This document shows positions 25,105 to 35,334 of a stretch of DNA of 64,000 bases, in pieces. Position numbers and translations under genes: made by a program. Positions within the stretch are counted from its first letter, which is position 1. Every line of letters starts with the position of its first letter. The DNA is taken from assembly GCF_018279705.1 (NCBI RefSeq), contig NZ_CP036498.1, forward strand, positions 1,195,001-1,259,000, given 5' to 3'. This stretch comes from Tardiphaga alba. GTDB lineage: Bacteria; Pseudomonadota; Alphaproteobacteria; Rhizobiales; Xanthobacteraceae. The notes below the pieces were generated by a model. That model had not been told where the DNA came from, searched no databases, and was given only the letters and a program-made list of their open reading frames with translations.

Positions 25105-26394
25105 TCAGCCTGCGCTTGAAAGTTGCGACGCCTGCGGCAGCGGCACGATCGGCGGCTTGGCGTTCAGGCCCTCGACCTGGAAGCCGGCCACGCGCTTGTA
25201 GTTGGCGGCAATCTCCTCGAGTTCCTGCTGCGACAGGACGTCAGTCACCACGTTGAAACCGTTGGGCGCACGTTCCTCGACGATCTGCATGACCTGTTCA
25301 GGGCCGTTGCGGCGGTTGAGCATGACCAGATCGGTGGTGGCCGGGCGCCGTTCGGCCTCATAGGCTTGAAGAGCCGCAGGCACTTCGCCCTGGGCGAGAA
25401 TTTCCCGCGTCAGCACGCGGGCGTCGAGAATGGCCTGCGACGCGCCGTTGGAGCCGATCGGATACATCGGATGCGCGGCATCGCCCATCAGTGTGACGCG
25501 GCCGAAGGTCCAGCGATCGACCGGGTCGCGGTCCACCAGCGGATATTCATAGGCGTGCGCGCAATCGCGGATCAAAGCGGGCACGTCGAGCCAATCGAAT
25601 GTCCAGTCTTCGAACCAGGGCAGGAATTCGTCGAGCCGCGCCGTGCGGTTGTAGTCTTCCCGGCGCCACTCATAGGTCGGTGGCATGTGCCGCTCGGCAA
25701 TCCAGTTGATGTCGTATTTGCCGTCGGCATCCGGCTGCTGTGAGATGGGGTAGCAGACGAATTTCAGGATTTCGTGGCCGGCCATGATCATGGTGCGGCC
25801 TGTCAGGAACGGTTTGCTCTTGGTCACGCCGCGCCACAGGATTCGACCGTTCCAGATCGGCGCGCCTTCCTGCGGATAGAGTTTTTGCCGGATCGCCGAA
25901 TGGATGCCGTCGGCGGCGATCAGGAGCGTGCCGTCATAGCTGCCCGCGGGCTTGCCGGTCGCCTTGTCGATGAAGTCGGCGCGAATGCCGTCTGCCGTTT
26001 CATTCCAGCCGATGAGATGATGGCTGGTCAGGACGTTGTCGGCACCAAGGCGCTCAAGCGCGGTGTCGAGCAGGATCTGTTGCAACTTGCCGCGGTGAAT
26101 GGAGAACTGGGGCCATTTGTAACCGGCTTCTATACCGCGTGGTTCGCTCCAGATCGGCTTGCCGAATTTGGAGAAGAAAGCGAGTTCGCGGGTCCGCACC
26201 CCGGCGGCGTCGAGCTGGTCATGCAGACCCAGCTCCATCAACTCGCGCACGGCGTGGGGCAGGACGTTGATCCCGACGCCGAGAGGTTTGAGAGCAGGTA
26301 CGCTTTCGAAAACCCGACAGGGAATGCCGATCTGATGCAGACTGAGCGCAAGCGTAAGGCCGCCGATGCCTCCGCCAGCAATGAGAACGGTCAT
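25105..26394 (-). CDS. FAD-dependent monooxygenase/oxidoreductase (salicylate-hydroxylase-like)
   Basis: 429 residues. Group A flavoprotein monooxygenase motifs: GGGIGG at the N-terminus ('VLIAGGGIGGLTLALSLHQI'), the DG fingerprint 'LLIAADGIHSAIRQKL', and the GD motif 'VTLMGDAAHPMYPIGSNGAS'. Such enzymes hydroxylate aromatic rings with NAD(P)H and O2. No ring-cleavage or transport gene is adjacent, so the substrate is unassigned. Single gene, divergent from the PAS gene at 26616 with 221 bases between. Confidence 0.85.
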   Translation of the reverse strand: MTVLIAGGGIGGLTLALSLHQIGIPCRVFESVPALKPLGVGINVLPHAVRELMELGLHDQLDAAGVRTRELAFFSKFGKPIWSEPRGIEAGYKWPQFSIHRGKLQQILLDTALERLGADNVLTSHHLIGWNETADGIRADFIDKATGKPAGSYDGTLLIAADGIHSAIRQKLYPQEGAPIWNGRILWRGVTKSKPFLTGRTMIMAGHEILKFVCYPISQQPDADGKYDINWIAERHMPPTYEWRREDYNRTARLDEFLPWFEDWTFDWLDVPALIRDCAHAYEYPLVDRDPVDRWTFGRVTLMGDAAHPMYPIGSNGASQAILDARVLTREILAQGEVPAALQAYEAERRPATTDLVMLNRRNGPEQVMQIVEERAPNGFNVVTDVLSQQELEEIAANYKRVAGFQVEGLNAKPPIVPLPQASQLSSAG

Positions 26395-26615
26395 GATAGC
26401 GCCTCCCCGAATTTAAATGATTTCATGGCACGAGAGCGATGATGCCGGCAACTGGATTGCCGAGCGCCGCTTATGCAGCAAGTGATCCGCGCGCCGGAAT
26501 ATATGGGGCAGCTTGCCACACCGAATGGTGGACAGGAACTTAACGCAAAATTCAGCGCCCCTCTCCTAATAGAAATAGCAATGCAATTTAGGTGAAATCG
26601 ATCACCGACAGGTCA

Positions 26616-27155
26616 ATGATGTCCCACCAGATCAAACCGACAGGCCGCGAGACGTTCTTTCCTGCGTCTGAACTCATCGTTTCCAAGACGGATCTGAAGG
26701 GGCGCATGACCTATGTGAACCGTCTGTTCTGCAAGATGGCATGCTACGATGAGGCTGCCTTGATTGGCCAGCCGCATAGCCTGATCCGCCACCCGGACAT
26801 GCCGCGCAGCGTCTTCAAGCTGCTATGGGATACCATCGAGGCGCGCCAGGAAATCTTTGCATTCGTCAAGAACATGGCAGCGACCGGGGACCATTACTGG
26901 GTGTTTGCCCATGTGACGCCGTCCTACGATCTGCAGGGCAAGATCACCGGCTATCACTCGAATCGCCGTGTGCCGTCACCCGAATTGATCAAGACGACCA
27001 TCGCGCCGCTCTATGCCGAAGTGCTTGCCATCGAAAAGCGCCACGCCAACGGCAAGGAAGCGCTCGCAGCCGGCTACAAGGCTCTCACCGATTTCGTTGC
27101 ATCCCAGAAAGTCAGCTATGACGAACTTATGTTTTCTCTCAAGAGCGCAGCTTAG
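26616..27155 (+). CDS. PAS-domain protein, Aer-like, coupled to a chemoreceptor gene
   Basis: 179 residues from ATG 26616 (a second ATG follows directly; GTG 26592 is another option). One PAS domain about 20-130: '[20 protein letters not shown]', '[20 protein letters not shown]', '[20 protein letters not shown]', closely resembling the FAD-binding PAS of aerotaxis receptor Aer (D-x-Y/F-W-V-x-A-x-V). There is no transmembrane or signalling domain. It overlaps the next gene by 38 bases, so it is probably the sensor half of a split aerotaxis or redox receptor. Confidence 0.8.
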   Translation: MMSHQIKPTGRETFFPASELIVSKTDLKGRMTYVNRLFCKMACYDEAALIGQPHSLIRHPDMPRSVFKLLWDTIEARQEIFAFVKNMAATGDHYWVFAHVTPSYDLQGKITGYHSNRRVPSPELIKTTIAPLYAEVLAIEKRHANGKEALAAGYKALTDFVASQKVSYDELMFSLKSAA

Positions 27156-28443
27156 CACGCTCTTTGTCATTGCCGGCTCTGTCCTCGCGCTAGGTCTGCA
27201 ACTGATCGGGTTTTCGATCGCTGCCTTGATTTTCCAGGGGGTGGCGATCGCGATGGCCATTCTCGCACTCGTTCTGATGGGCAAGACGGCTCGTCTGATC
27301 GAGAAGGGACGCATTGCGTGCGAACGGATCGCCCAGGGCGATTTCGAAGCCCGCATTCTCGGCATCCCGGTGCGCGGCGTCACCGGCGAGCTGATGTACA
27401 GCATCAACGACATGATCGACGGTTGCGATGCTTTTGTGCGCGAATCCACGGCGGCGATGGCTGCGCTGAACGACAACAAATATTATCGACGCATCCTGCC
27501 GGGCGGTCTGCATGGCGGCTTGCTGCTGGGTGCCAAGGCGATGAACGAGGCGACCGACAAGATCGCTGACCGCATCGTGGATTTCGAGAAGCAGACGATG
27601 GAGCTGGAATCGGCCGTCAGCGGCATTGTTTCCGCGCTCGACAGCGGCGCGGCCGAGATGAGCGGCACCGCAGGCAATCTGCGCACCGGCGCGTCCTCGA
27701 CCCTGTCACGCGTCACCTCGGTTGCAGCAGCGTCGGAAGAGGCCGCAGCCAACATGCAATCTGTGGCGTCGGCAACTGCGCAACTGTCGTCGAACGCCAG
27801 CGAAGTTGGCGCTGACGTCAATCGTTCCGCCGCGATCGCGGGTCGTGCCGTCGAGCGCGTGGCCGATGCGGCAGGCAATGTCGATGTCCTTCGTCACGTT
27901 GCTGCGCGCATCAGCGAGGTCGTGACCTCGATCAACGCCATCGCCAGCCAGACCAATCTGCTGGCGCTCAATGCGACCATTGAGGCCGCGCGTGCGGGCG
28001 ATGCCGGTCGTGGCTTCGCGGTGGTGGCACATGAAGTGAAAGCGCTGGCGACTCAGACGGCGAATTTTACGGCCGAAATCGAGAAGGAAATCGGGCAGGT
28101 TCAGTCGGCGACTGACAAGGTCAGCGCGTCGATCAATGAGATCGGCACCGTGATTGCGGAAGTGAACGAGATCACCGGCAAGGTTGCGGGAGCATCGGAA
28201 GCGCAGTCGGCCGCCACGGCGGATATTGCCCGCAATATCGACGAAGCCTTTGCGGTGGTGCGCGAGATCTCGACGAGCATCCAGTCGCTGGCCAGCACCG
28301 CCAAGGACACCGAGCAACTCGCCACCTCGACTATGGAAGCATCGGGTGACTTGTCGTCGCAATCGGGTCTGTTGACACGCAAGATCCGCAACTATCTGGG
28401 CGAAGCGCGCGAAAACCTGGTTCGTCAGGCGGCTGCAGGCTGA
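27118..28443 (+). CDS. Methyl-accepting chemotaxis protein without a periplasmic sensor
   Basis: 441 residues from the ATG at 27118 inside the PAS gene; the open frame extends further upstream. Two closely spaced hydrophobic segments at about 13-57 ('[20 protein letters not shown]', '[20 protein letters not shown]') form a hairpin anchor with no real periplasmic loop, then a HAMP-like region and a long helical signalling domain (about 150-430). Its tip reads '[20 protein letters not shown]', the conserved CheA/CheW-binding hairpin. Senses through a partner, most likely the overlapping PAS protein. A clear terminator follows. Confidence 0.88.
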   Translation: MTNLCFLSRAQLSTLFVIAGSVLALGLQLIGFSIAALIFQGVAIAMAILALVLMGKTARLIEKGRIACERIAQGDFEARILGIPVRGVTGELMYSINDMIDGCDAFVRESTAAMAALNDNKYYRRILPGGLHGGLLLGAKAMNEATDKIADRIVDFEKQTMELESAVSGIVSALDSGAAEMSGTAGNLRTGASSTLSRVTSVAAASEEAAANMQSVASATAQLSSNASEVGADVNRSAAIAGRAVERVADAAGNVDVLRHVAARISEVVTSINAIASQTNLLALNATIEAARAGDAGRGFAVVAHEVKALATQTANFTAEIEKEIGQVQSATDKVSASINEIGTVIAEVNEITGKVAGASEAQSAATADIARNIDEAFAVVREISTSIQSLASTAKDTEQLATSTMEASGDLSSQSGLLTRKIRNYLGEARENLVRQAAAG

Positions 28444-28472
28444 CGCGGGTCAGCCCAATGTTGTGATTACCC

Positions 28473-28503
28473 AAGCCGGCGTCCCAAGAGATGCCGGCTT
28501 TTT
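28473..28503 (+). terminator. Intrinsic terminator after the chemoreceptor gene
   Basis: AAGCCGGC, 12-base loop, GCCGGCTT followed by TTT: a GC-rich 8-bp stem and U tract, 30 bases after the MCP stop. The stem also faces the convergent gene ending at 28517, so it may work in both directions. Confidence 0.75.
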
Positions 28504-28516
28504 GATGGCTGGATTG

Positions 28517-28849
28517 TCAGGCCGTGATATCGGTGAAAAACCCGCTGGCGCTTTCGCCTTTGCTGGCCTTCTGCTCCAGCGTTTCCTTGATCTTTTCGGC
28601 GATCTTTTCCTCGATGGCCTTGCGCTGGTCGGGCGACATCTGAGCAAGCTCTTCTTCCGTGACGCCTATGCTCTGCAGGAGCGAGTCGCGAAGCTTCTCG
28701 GCAGGCGATTTTTTCGCATAGTCGAGGAATTTCTCTTCGGGCGTCTGTGGAGTGTCGATCGCTGAATCTAGCGCGGACGGTGTCTTGTTCGGCTGAAGTT
28801 TTCCCAACAATGCGAACGACTGCATGCTGGTGATCGTCGAGCTGGACAT
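28517..28849 (-). CDS. Uncharacterised small helical protein
   Basis: 110 residues from ATG 28847-28849 (MSSSTITSMQSFALLGKLQP). The C-terminal two thirds are polar and helical ('EEKFLDYAKKSPAEKLRDSL', 'TEEELAQMSPDQRKAIEEKI'). No known domain, signal or membrane segment. The acidic/basic heptad-like pattern suggests a short coiled coil. An in-frame Met 23 codons upstream is possible but lies in less protein-like sequence. Convergent with the MCP gene, sharing its terminator. Confidence 0.65.
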   Translation of the reverse strand: MSSSTITSMQSFALLGKLQPNKTPSALDSAIDTPQTPEEKFLDYAKKSPAEKLRDSLLQSIGVTEEELAQMSPDQRKAIEEKIAEKIKETLEQKASKGESASGFFTDITA

Positions 28850-29032
28850 GTGTGTTTCTCTGCGCGTTGTGGCTGCGCGATACAACGCAAGATCCACGCC
28901 AGAGAAATGTCGAAACATTTGAAGGCGTTGGCTGAAGCAGATTCGGTATTCGGTTGCCGGTCGGCAAGCTTTGCCGGCAATTTTGTCCGCGGCCGGTCAG
29001 TCATTGGGAACGCGGATGGCTCGGCCAAAAGC

Positions 29033-29057
29033 AAAAAGCCGGGCGATGATGCCCGGC
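29033..29057 (-). terminator. Intrinsic terminator of ccrM
   Basis: On the minus strand GCCGGGC, loop ATCATC, GCCCGGC, then TTTTT: a 7-bp GC stem and U tract 29 bases past the ccrM stop. Confidence 0.8.
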
Positions 29058-29085
29058 GTTTGCAATGGATGATGGAGCGAGTTCT

Positions 29086-30238
<1,153 letters not shown>

Positions 30239-30467
30239 AGGCGACGCTGTCGGCGACGCGGGACTAAACAACCGACTGATGGTTATAGTGAACGGGCAAA
30301 GTAAAAATCGACTTAACTGGTAATGGAATCGCGCTAGGCAAGTTTTGCCGGGCAGGCTAATGCTTATGTTTAACGCAATGGAAAGATTGCGTTGTCTGTG
30401 CGTTATGTTCGGCCGATATCCCGCAATTGGTTCAAACACTGCGAATTGGAAATGAAGGAATTGCCCG

Positions 30468-31403
30468 ATGCGTTACGATGACTTCCGTCGCAGCGACAAT
30501 ATTGACGACCGTCGTGGCGATGATGGCGGTGGTTATGGCGGCGGCGGTGGCTTCGGCATTCCAGGCGGTGGCGGCGGTCTCGGGATCGGCACGGTGCTCG
30601 TGCTCGGTCTCGTCGGCTGGGCGCTTGGGATCGATCCGCGCTTGCTGATCAGTGGCGCGGAAATCTTCACCGGCGGCGGGCAGGCGCCGACCTATCAGAC
30701 CGATCGTCGTTCATCACCGCCGAAGTCCGGCGCGCCGAGCGATGAGGTGGGCAGCATGATCTCTGGCATTCTCGGCGAGATCGATGATCGCTGGACCGAG
30801 ATCTTCCGCGAGAGCGGCCAGAAATATACTGGCGCGCAGATCGTGTTGTTTCGCAACGCGACCAATGGCGGCCGCTGCGGCCGCGCGCAGTCTGCGATGG
30901 GGCCATTCTATTGCCCGCCGGACAGGAAGATCTATCTCGACACCAGCTTCTTCCGTCAGGTCGAGACCAAGTTCCGCGGCTGCTCGGGCAATGCGTGCAA
31001 ATTCACCACGGCCTATATCATCGCGCATGAGGCTGGCCATCACGTGCAGAACCTGCTCGGTATCATTCCCAAGGTGACGCAGGCGCAGGAGCGCGCCAAC
31101 AGCAAAGCCGAAGCGAATAACCTGCAGGTGCGCGTCGAATTGCAGGCCGATTGTCTGTCCGGCGTCTGGGTCAACCGCGAGGAGAAGAAGCGTCCCGGTT
31201 TCCTCGAAGCTGGCGACATCGATGCGGCGCTGCAGACAGCGGCGGCGATCGGTGACGACACGTTGCAACGTCAGGCGCAGGGCCGCGTGGTGCCGGATTC
31301 GTTCACCCACGGCTCTGCCGCGCAACGCAAGCGCTGGTTTATGGTCGGCTATCAGCAGGGCACCATCCAGGCCTGCAACACCTTTGGGACTGATCGGCTG
31401 TAA
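30468..31403 (+). CDS. Neutral zinc metallopeptidase (YpfJ-like)
   Basis: 311 residues. Polar Gly-rich start, a single membrane segment about 39-56 (GIGTVLVLGLVGWALGIDP), then a soluble domain. Zinc motif HEAGHH at 187-192 ('YIIAHEAGHHVQNLLGI') and the third ligand in 'VELQADCLSGVW'. 'FYCPPDRKIYLDTSFF' is also typical of the YpfJ family. Predicted membrane-anchored metallopeptidase; its natural substrate is not known. Transcribed away from ccrM with 248 bases between. Confidence 0.9.
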   Translation: MRYDDFRRSDNIDDRRGDDGGGYGGGGGFGIPGGGGGLGIGTVLVLGLVGWALGIDPRLLISGAEIFTGGGQAPTYQTDRRSSPPKSGAPSDEVGSMISGILGEIDDRWTEIFRESGQKYTGAQIVLFRNATNGGRCGRAQSAMGPFYCPPDRKIYLDTSFFRQVETKFRGCSGNACKFTTAYIIAHEAGHHVQNLLGIIPKVTQAQERANSKAEANNLQVRVELQADCLSGVWVNREEKKRPGFLEAGDIDAALQTAAAIGDDTLQRQAQGRVVPDSFTHGSAAQRKRWFMVGYQQGTIQACNTFGTDRL

Positions 31404-31418
31404 GGTCGCCATTCTCTC

Positions 31419-31502
31419 CGTCATTGCGAGCGCAGCGAAGCAATCCAGAAAGCCAGAAGCGAAGACTGGATTGCTTCGTCGCAAAGGCTCCTCGCAATGA
31501 CG
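31419..31502. repeat. Palindromic intergenic repeat (GTCATTGCGAG family), copy 2
   Basis: Outer arms CGTCATTGCGAG/CTCGCAATGACG, inner GAAGCAATCCAG/CTGGATTGCTTC, between the zinc peptidase gene and moaB, which point the same way. Confidence 0.85.
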
Positions 31503-31524
31503 ACCATTTTGCGCGGAGCAATAG

Positions 31525-32085
31525 ATGTCCATCGACGAAACCAAAGCCTTCGTGCCGCTCAATATCGCCGTGTTGACGATCTCCGACACGCGTTCGCTCG
31601 CCGATGACAAGTCGGGCACGACACTGGCGGATCGGCTGCTTGACGCAGGCCATGCGCTGGCGAAGCGCGAGATTGTCACTGACGATGTGGAAGCCATTCG
31701 CGCGGTGGTGAAAGCATGGATCGCCGATCCCGGTGTCGATGCGATCATCACGACGGGCGGTACAGGTTTCACAGGCCGAGATGTGACGCCGGAAGCCATC
31801 GAGCCGCTGTTCGAGAAGCGAATGGATGGTTTCTCCATCGCCTTCCACATGCTCAGCCACGCCAAGATCGGCGCCTCGACAATCCAGAGCCGCGCCACAG
31901 CGGGCACTGCGGGTGCGACGTTCATCTTCTGCCTGCCGGGCTCGCCCGGTGCGTGCCGCGATGGCTGGGATGGCATTTTGAATGCGCAGCTCGACTATCG
32001 TACGCGGCCGTGCAATTTCGTCGAGATCATGCCGCGGCTGGACGAGCATCTGCGGCGGCCGAAGGCGAAGGGTGCGTCGGCGTAA
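31525..32085 (+). CDS. moaB: Molybdenum cofactor biosynthesis protein B
   Basis: 186 residues, the MoaB/Mog fold. 'LNIAVLTISDTRSLADDKSG' at the N-terminus, then 'DAIITTGGTGFTGRDVTPEA', the molybdopterin-binding signature, and 'CLPGSPGACRDGWDGILNAQ'. MoaB/Mog proteins adenylylate molybdopterin before metal insertion. No other moa/moe gene is in this window. A palindromic repeat lies immediately upstream. Confidence 0.92.
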   Translation: MSIDETKAFVPLNIAVLTISDTRSLADDKSGTTLADRLLDAGHALAKREIVTDDVEAIRAVVKAWIADPGVDAIITTGGTGFTGRDVTPEAIEPLFEKRMDGFSIAFHMLSHAKIGASTIQSRATAGTAGATFIFCLPGSPGACRDGWDGILNAQLDYRTRPCNFVEIMPRLDEHLRRPKAKGASA

Positions 32086-32100
32086 AGACGCCACGTCACT

Positions 32101-32224
32101 TGTCATCCCCCGCGGAAGCGGGGGATCCAGTAGACACTGGCAGTCATTGTCGAGCATCGACGTGAGTGTGTACTGGATCGCCCGGTCCTAGCGCGCAATT
32201 GCGCGCACGGCCGGGCGACGACAA
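32101..32224. repeat. Palindromic intergenic repeat (TGTCATCCCCCGC family), copy 1
   Basis: Begins TGTCATCCCCCGC, has a CCCCCGCGGAAGCGGGGG hairpin, ATCCAGTA/TACTGGAT arms, and a final GCGCGCAATTGCGCGC hairpin inside CCCGG...CCGGG. 124 bases between the convergent moaB and MarR-GNAT genes. A second copy is at 33211-33316. Confidence 0.8.
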
Positions 32225-32237
32225 GTAGCGTCGGTGG

Positions 32238-33152
32238 CTAAAGCACCAACTCCCACGTCTCGCCCACCAGATTCTGTCCAAAGCTGCGATGCGGTTCGCT
32301 GGCGACGAGCGCAAATCCCGCGCGCTCATAAATCTTTCGTGCGGCGAAGAGATTGCTCTGCGTCCATAGCGTGATTTTCCGATAGCCGCATTGCCGCGCG
32401 AAGCTGATCGCTTCCGCCGTTAGTCGATGGCCAAGATTTTGCCCGCGTGCGACGGGATCGATGATCAGGAGCCGGATCTTAGCGATATCGTCGGATGCCT
32501 TGACCAGAAAGATCGAGCCGACCGGCGCGCCATTCATCTCCGCAATCCAGCAGCGCTCGCGCGAGGGATTGAAGGCGGCGATATATTTGGCGACGATGTC
32601 GGCCACGAGGCCCTCGAAGGAGGCGTCGTAGCCGTATTCCGACGCATAGAGCGCGCCATGGCTTTGCACTACCCAGCCCATGTCGCCGGGGCGTGGACTG
32701 CGCAACGTCGCCTGCGCCGCCTCGCTCTCGCCAAGCAGGGCCTCGATGGTCGCCATGGCCTGCACCACGCGCGGCGCGTGAGTGCCGAGGGCATCGAGCA
32801 TGTTAGTCACCTGATCATGCGAGCCGCGATTGAGGCGCCCGAAGGCAAGGCGGCCCTTGGCGGTCAGGCTGAGCCGGTATTGCCGCCGGTCGGCAGGCGA
32901 AGGCTTTCGAACAACGAGGCCCTTGGCGTCGAAGGCTTGCAGAATGCGGCTGAGATAGCCCGCATCGAGCTTGAGCGCGCTGCCGATCTCCTTGGCCGAC
33001 TGGCCGTCCTTGCTGGCGAGCTCATAGAGCACCCGCGCTTCCGTGAGCGAATAGGGGCTTTCCAGCAGCTGTTGGTCCAGCACGCCGAGATGCCGCGTGT
33101 AGAAGCGGTTGAAGGCGCGGACGGCGGCAACGGGATCAGGGGCTTGCGACAT
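32238..33152 (-). CDS. MarR-GNAT fusion regulator/acetyltransferase
   Basis: 304 residues from ATG 33150-33152 (an upstream in-frame TTG lies inside the operator). Residues about 10-145 are a MarR winged helix: 'SLTEARVLYELASKDGQSAK', 'LDAGYLSRILQAFDAKGLVV', then the wing 'PADRRQYRLSLTAKG'. About 160-304 is a GNAT domain: 'LIIDPVARGQNLGHRLTAEA' (acetyl-CoA loop RGQNLG) and 'NLFAARKIYERAGFAL'. Bifunctional MarR-GNAT proteins are known, with neither ligand nor substrate usually defined. A 34-base near-perfect palindrome ends 2 bases before the ATG, so strong autorepression is expected. Confidence 0.9.
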   Translation of the reverse strand: MSQAPDPVAAVRAFNRFYTRHLGVLDQQLLESPYSLTEARVLYELASKDGQSAKEIGSALKLDAGYLSRILQAFDAKGLVVRKPSPADRRQYRLSLTAKGRLAFGRLNRGSHDQVTNMLDALGTHAPRVVQAMATIEALLGESEAAQATLRSPRPGDMGWVVQSHGALYASEYGYDASFEGLVADIVAKYIAAFNPSRERCWIAEMNGAPVGSIFLVKASDDIAKIRLLIIDPVARGQNLGHRLTAEAISFARQCGYRKITLWTQSNLFAARKIYERAGFALVASEPHRSFGQNLVGETWELVL

Positions 33153-33154
33153 GG

Positions 33155-33188
33155 TTGCCAATGTCAATTAAATAATTGACTTTGGCAA
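33155..33188. promoter_or_regulatory. MarR-type operator: near-perfect 16+16 palindrome
   Basis: Left arm TTGCCAATGTCAATTA (33155-33170), 2-base centre AA, right arm TAATTGACTTTGGCAA (33173-33188): 15 of 16 positions pair. It ends 2 bases before the ATG of the MarR-GNAT gene and no Shine-Dalgarno fits between, so the mRNA may be leaderless or the promoter overlaps. The dimer of the adjacent regulator is the obvious binder. Confidence 0.8.
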
Positions 33189-33210
33189 GTGTATGGCTTG
33201 GGTAGATCGC

Positions 33211-33316
33211 AGCTGTCATCCCCCGCGCAGGCGGGGGATCCAGTAGACACTGCCGCTAGCGATTTGATTGGGAGGCCGGCGTACTGGATTGCCCGCCTTT
33301 GCGGGCAATGACAGCT
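33211..33316. repeat. Palindromic intergenic repeat (TGTCATCCCCCGC family), copy 2
   Basis: AGCTGTCAT at the left and ATGACAGCT at the right form the outermost arms; inside are CCCCCGC...GCGGGGG, ATCCAGTA/TACTGGAT and GCCCGCCTTTGCGGGC. 106 bases, between the GT2 gene and the MarR operator. Confidence 0.82.
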
Positions 33317-33326
33317 GGGTTTTGCC

Positions 33327-33896
33327 TCACGCCACCATCATGATCCGGCTGCGCAGCATGGTGCGTTCGGCCCGGCCGAGCTGGCGCAGCAAGCGGGCTT
33401 CCGCGCCGCGGGTGTCGGCATGGCCGCCAAGCCGTTCATAATGGTCCCGTGCGATCAGGAGGCCCTGGTCCGCCTTGGGACCACTGACCTTGCGGAGCAG
33501 GTGCTTCACCCCGTCACGAAAGCCGGCTTCGTCATAGGGCGAGCGGGCGTAGCGAAAGATGCCGGCGCGGGGCCGATCGCTGGTCGAGACGCGCTGGACG
33601 AATTGCTGGGTTTCCTCGATCCATCCGGCGTCGAGCACGGCGCCGGCATGGAGAAACATCAGCCACGACGAGCGTGCAGCTTTGGCGCCAACGGCCATCG
33701 CGGCAGCCCGGGAGCCAGTCGATGTCAGGAAATCGCAACCAGCCACATCGGCCACGCGTTCGATCACGTCGGTGCCGGCCCGATCGACCAGCAGCACTTC
33801 TCGGATCACGCCCGCAGCGGCGCCCGGCACCAGCGCCGCCAGTGTGGCGACGGCGGGCTGTTCGACACCATTGGTGGGGATGATCACGCTCAGCAT
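33327..33896 (-). CDS. Family 2 glycosyltransferase-like protein
   Basis: 189 residues. Starts 'MLSVIIPTNGVEQPAVATLA', the usual GT2 first strand, followed by 'VREVLLVDRAG' at the nucleotide-sugar site and 'SWLMFLHAGAVLDAGWIEET' at the position of the DXD-containing loop (here HAGA, no DXD). The C-terminal third is short. Loss of the canonical Asp pair makes catalytic activity doubtful. Cytoplasmic, no membrane segment. Single gene. Confidence 0.7.
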   Translation of the reverse strand: MLSVIIPTNGVEQPAVATLAALVPGAAAGVIREVLLVDRAGTDVIERVADVAGCDFLTSTGSRAAAMAVGAKAARSSWLMFLHAGAVLDAGWIEETQQFVQRVSTSDRPRAGIFRYARSPYDEAGFRDGVKHLLRKVSGPKADQGLLIARDHYERLGGHADTRGAEARLLRQLGRAERTMLRSRIMMVA

Positions 33897-34057
33897 GGAT
33901 GTGGATAATACCTCAAAACCCGTGCGGCTGCGTTATCATGTCGTCATATTGAATACAGCTGCCAATGCTATTCATGGCTAAGACGGCACGTGTGGGGAAA
34001 ACCGCCTGGCTGCGTCTTTGTTCTTGATATGTTCCTTGAAGCTGCTAGCGTGGCCTC

Positions 34058-35218
34058 ATGAATCAGAACGCCGCAGCCCTTCAGATGCCGACTGCTTCCG
34101 CGCCGTCCGAAATCGCGGGAATGCCATCGCCGTTTCCGGCGATCGAGGTTGCGATCGACCGCCAGCGGCGGCGCGGTCGTGGCGCCCAATCCAATGACAG
34201 TGGCCGTTACGAGAAGGAGGCCCGCGTCGCCTTCGACGATGGCTGGCAGAGCCTTGATGACCTGCCGCCGTTCAAGACGACGGTGGCGACGGACACGGCC
34301 CGAAAAGTCATCACGCGCAACGAGTCACCGGATATCGGCTTCGACCGGTCGATCAATCCCTATCGCGGCTGCGAGCATGGCTGCGTCTACTGTTTCGCGC
34401 GGCCGACCCATGCCTATCTCGGCCTGTCGCCGGGGCTGGATTTCGAATCCAAGCTGTTCGTGAAGCCGGATGCGCCGGCGCTGCTCGAGAAGGAGCTGTC
34501 GTCCGCCGAATACGAGCCGAAGATGATCGCGATCGGCACCAATACCGATCCGTATCAGCCGATCGAGCGTGAGCGCAAAGTGATGCGCGGCATTCTCGAA
34601 GTGCTGGAGAAAACCGGCCATCCCGTCGGCATCGTCACCAAATCGGCCCTGGTGGTGCGCGACATCGACATCCTCGCGCGGATGGCCAAGCGCAACCTTG
34701 CCAAGGTCGCGCTGTCGGTGACCTCGCTCGATGCGAAGCTGGCGCGTGCCATGGAGCCGCGCGCCTCGACGCCGTCGAAGCGGCTGGAAGCGCTGAAGCT
34801 GCTATCCGATGCCGGCATTCCCACCACGGTGATGGTGGCCCCGGTGATCCCGGCGCTGAATGACAGCGAAATCGAACGCATTCTCGATGCCGCCGCTCAT
34901 GCGGGTGTCAAGGAAGCCAGCTATGTGTTGCTGCGTCTGCCGCTGGAAGTCCGGGACCTGTTTCGCGAATGGCTGATGGCGAATTACCCGGATCGCTATC
35001 GTCATGTTTTCACGCTGATCCGCGAAATGCGTGATGGCCGCGACTACGACTCGCAATGGGGCACGCGGATGAAGGGCACGGGGCCGATGGCCTGGATGAT
35101 CGGCCGCCGTTTCGAGATCGCCTGCAGCAAGCTCGGCCTTAACAAGAAGCGCTCGAAGCTGACACTCGATCATTTCGCAAAGCCCGCGGGCGCCGGGCAG
35201 CAGCTGAATTTGTTCTAA
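34058..35218 (+). CDS. PA0069-type radical SAM protein
   Basis: 386 residues. The [4Fe-4S] cluster motif is Cys105, Cys109, Cys112 in 'PYRGCEHGCVYCFARPTHAY', the CxxxCxxC of radical SAM enzymes. 'MIAIGTNTDPYQPIERERKV' and 'VVRDIDILARMA' are typical of the SplB-related PA0069 family. The N-terminal 90 residues are polar and probably disordered. Family members are widespread but have no confirmed reaction. A strong GC hairpin follows the stop. Confidence 0.9.
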   Translation: MNQNAAALQMPTASAPSEIAGMPSPFPAIEVAIDRQRRRGRGAQSNDSGRYEKEARVAFDDGWQSLDDLPPFKTTVATDTARKVITRNESPDIGFDRSINPYRGCEHGCVYCFARPTHAYLGLSPGLDFESKLFVKPDAPALLEKELSSAEYEPKMIAIGTNTDPYQPIERERKVMRGILEVLEKTGHPVGIVTKSALVVRDIDILARMAKRNLAKVALSVTSLDAKLARAMEPRASTPSKRLEALKLLSDAGIPTTVMVAPVIPALNDSEIERILDAAAHAGVKEASYVLLRLPLEVRDLFREWLMANYPDRYRHVFTLIREMRDGRDYDSQWGTRMKGTGPMAWMIGRRFEIACSKLGLNKKRSKLTLDHFAKPAGAGQQLNLF

Positions 35219-35261
35219 CTCCTGAAGGTCTCGCAATCTTGGGAGCAACTCGGGGGAGGGG

Positions 35262-35290
35262 CGCCGACCGGAAACCAGAGCCGGTCGGCG
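35262..35290 (+). terminator. Strong hairpin after the radical SAM gene
   Basis: CGCCGACCGG, 9-base loop, CCGGTCGGCG: a perfect 10-bp GC stem 43 bases after the stop. The T-rich segment (CTTTTTG) comes only 14 bases later, so termination is plausible but not classical. Confidence 0.5.
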
Positions 35291-35334
35291 ACCCCTTCTC
35301 CGCTTTTTGCGTCGCGTGATCCGGAGAGTCGCAA

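Noticed and set aside
30239..30420. CtrA box upstream of ccrM
   Set aside because: Several TTAAC half-sites are present, but none pair at the TTAA-N7-TTAA spacing.
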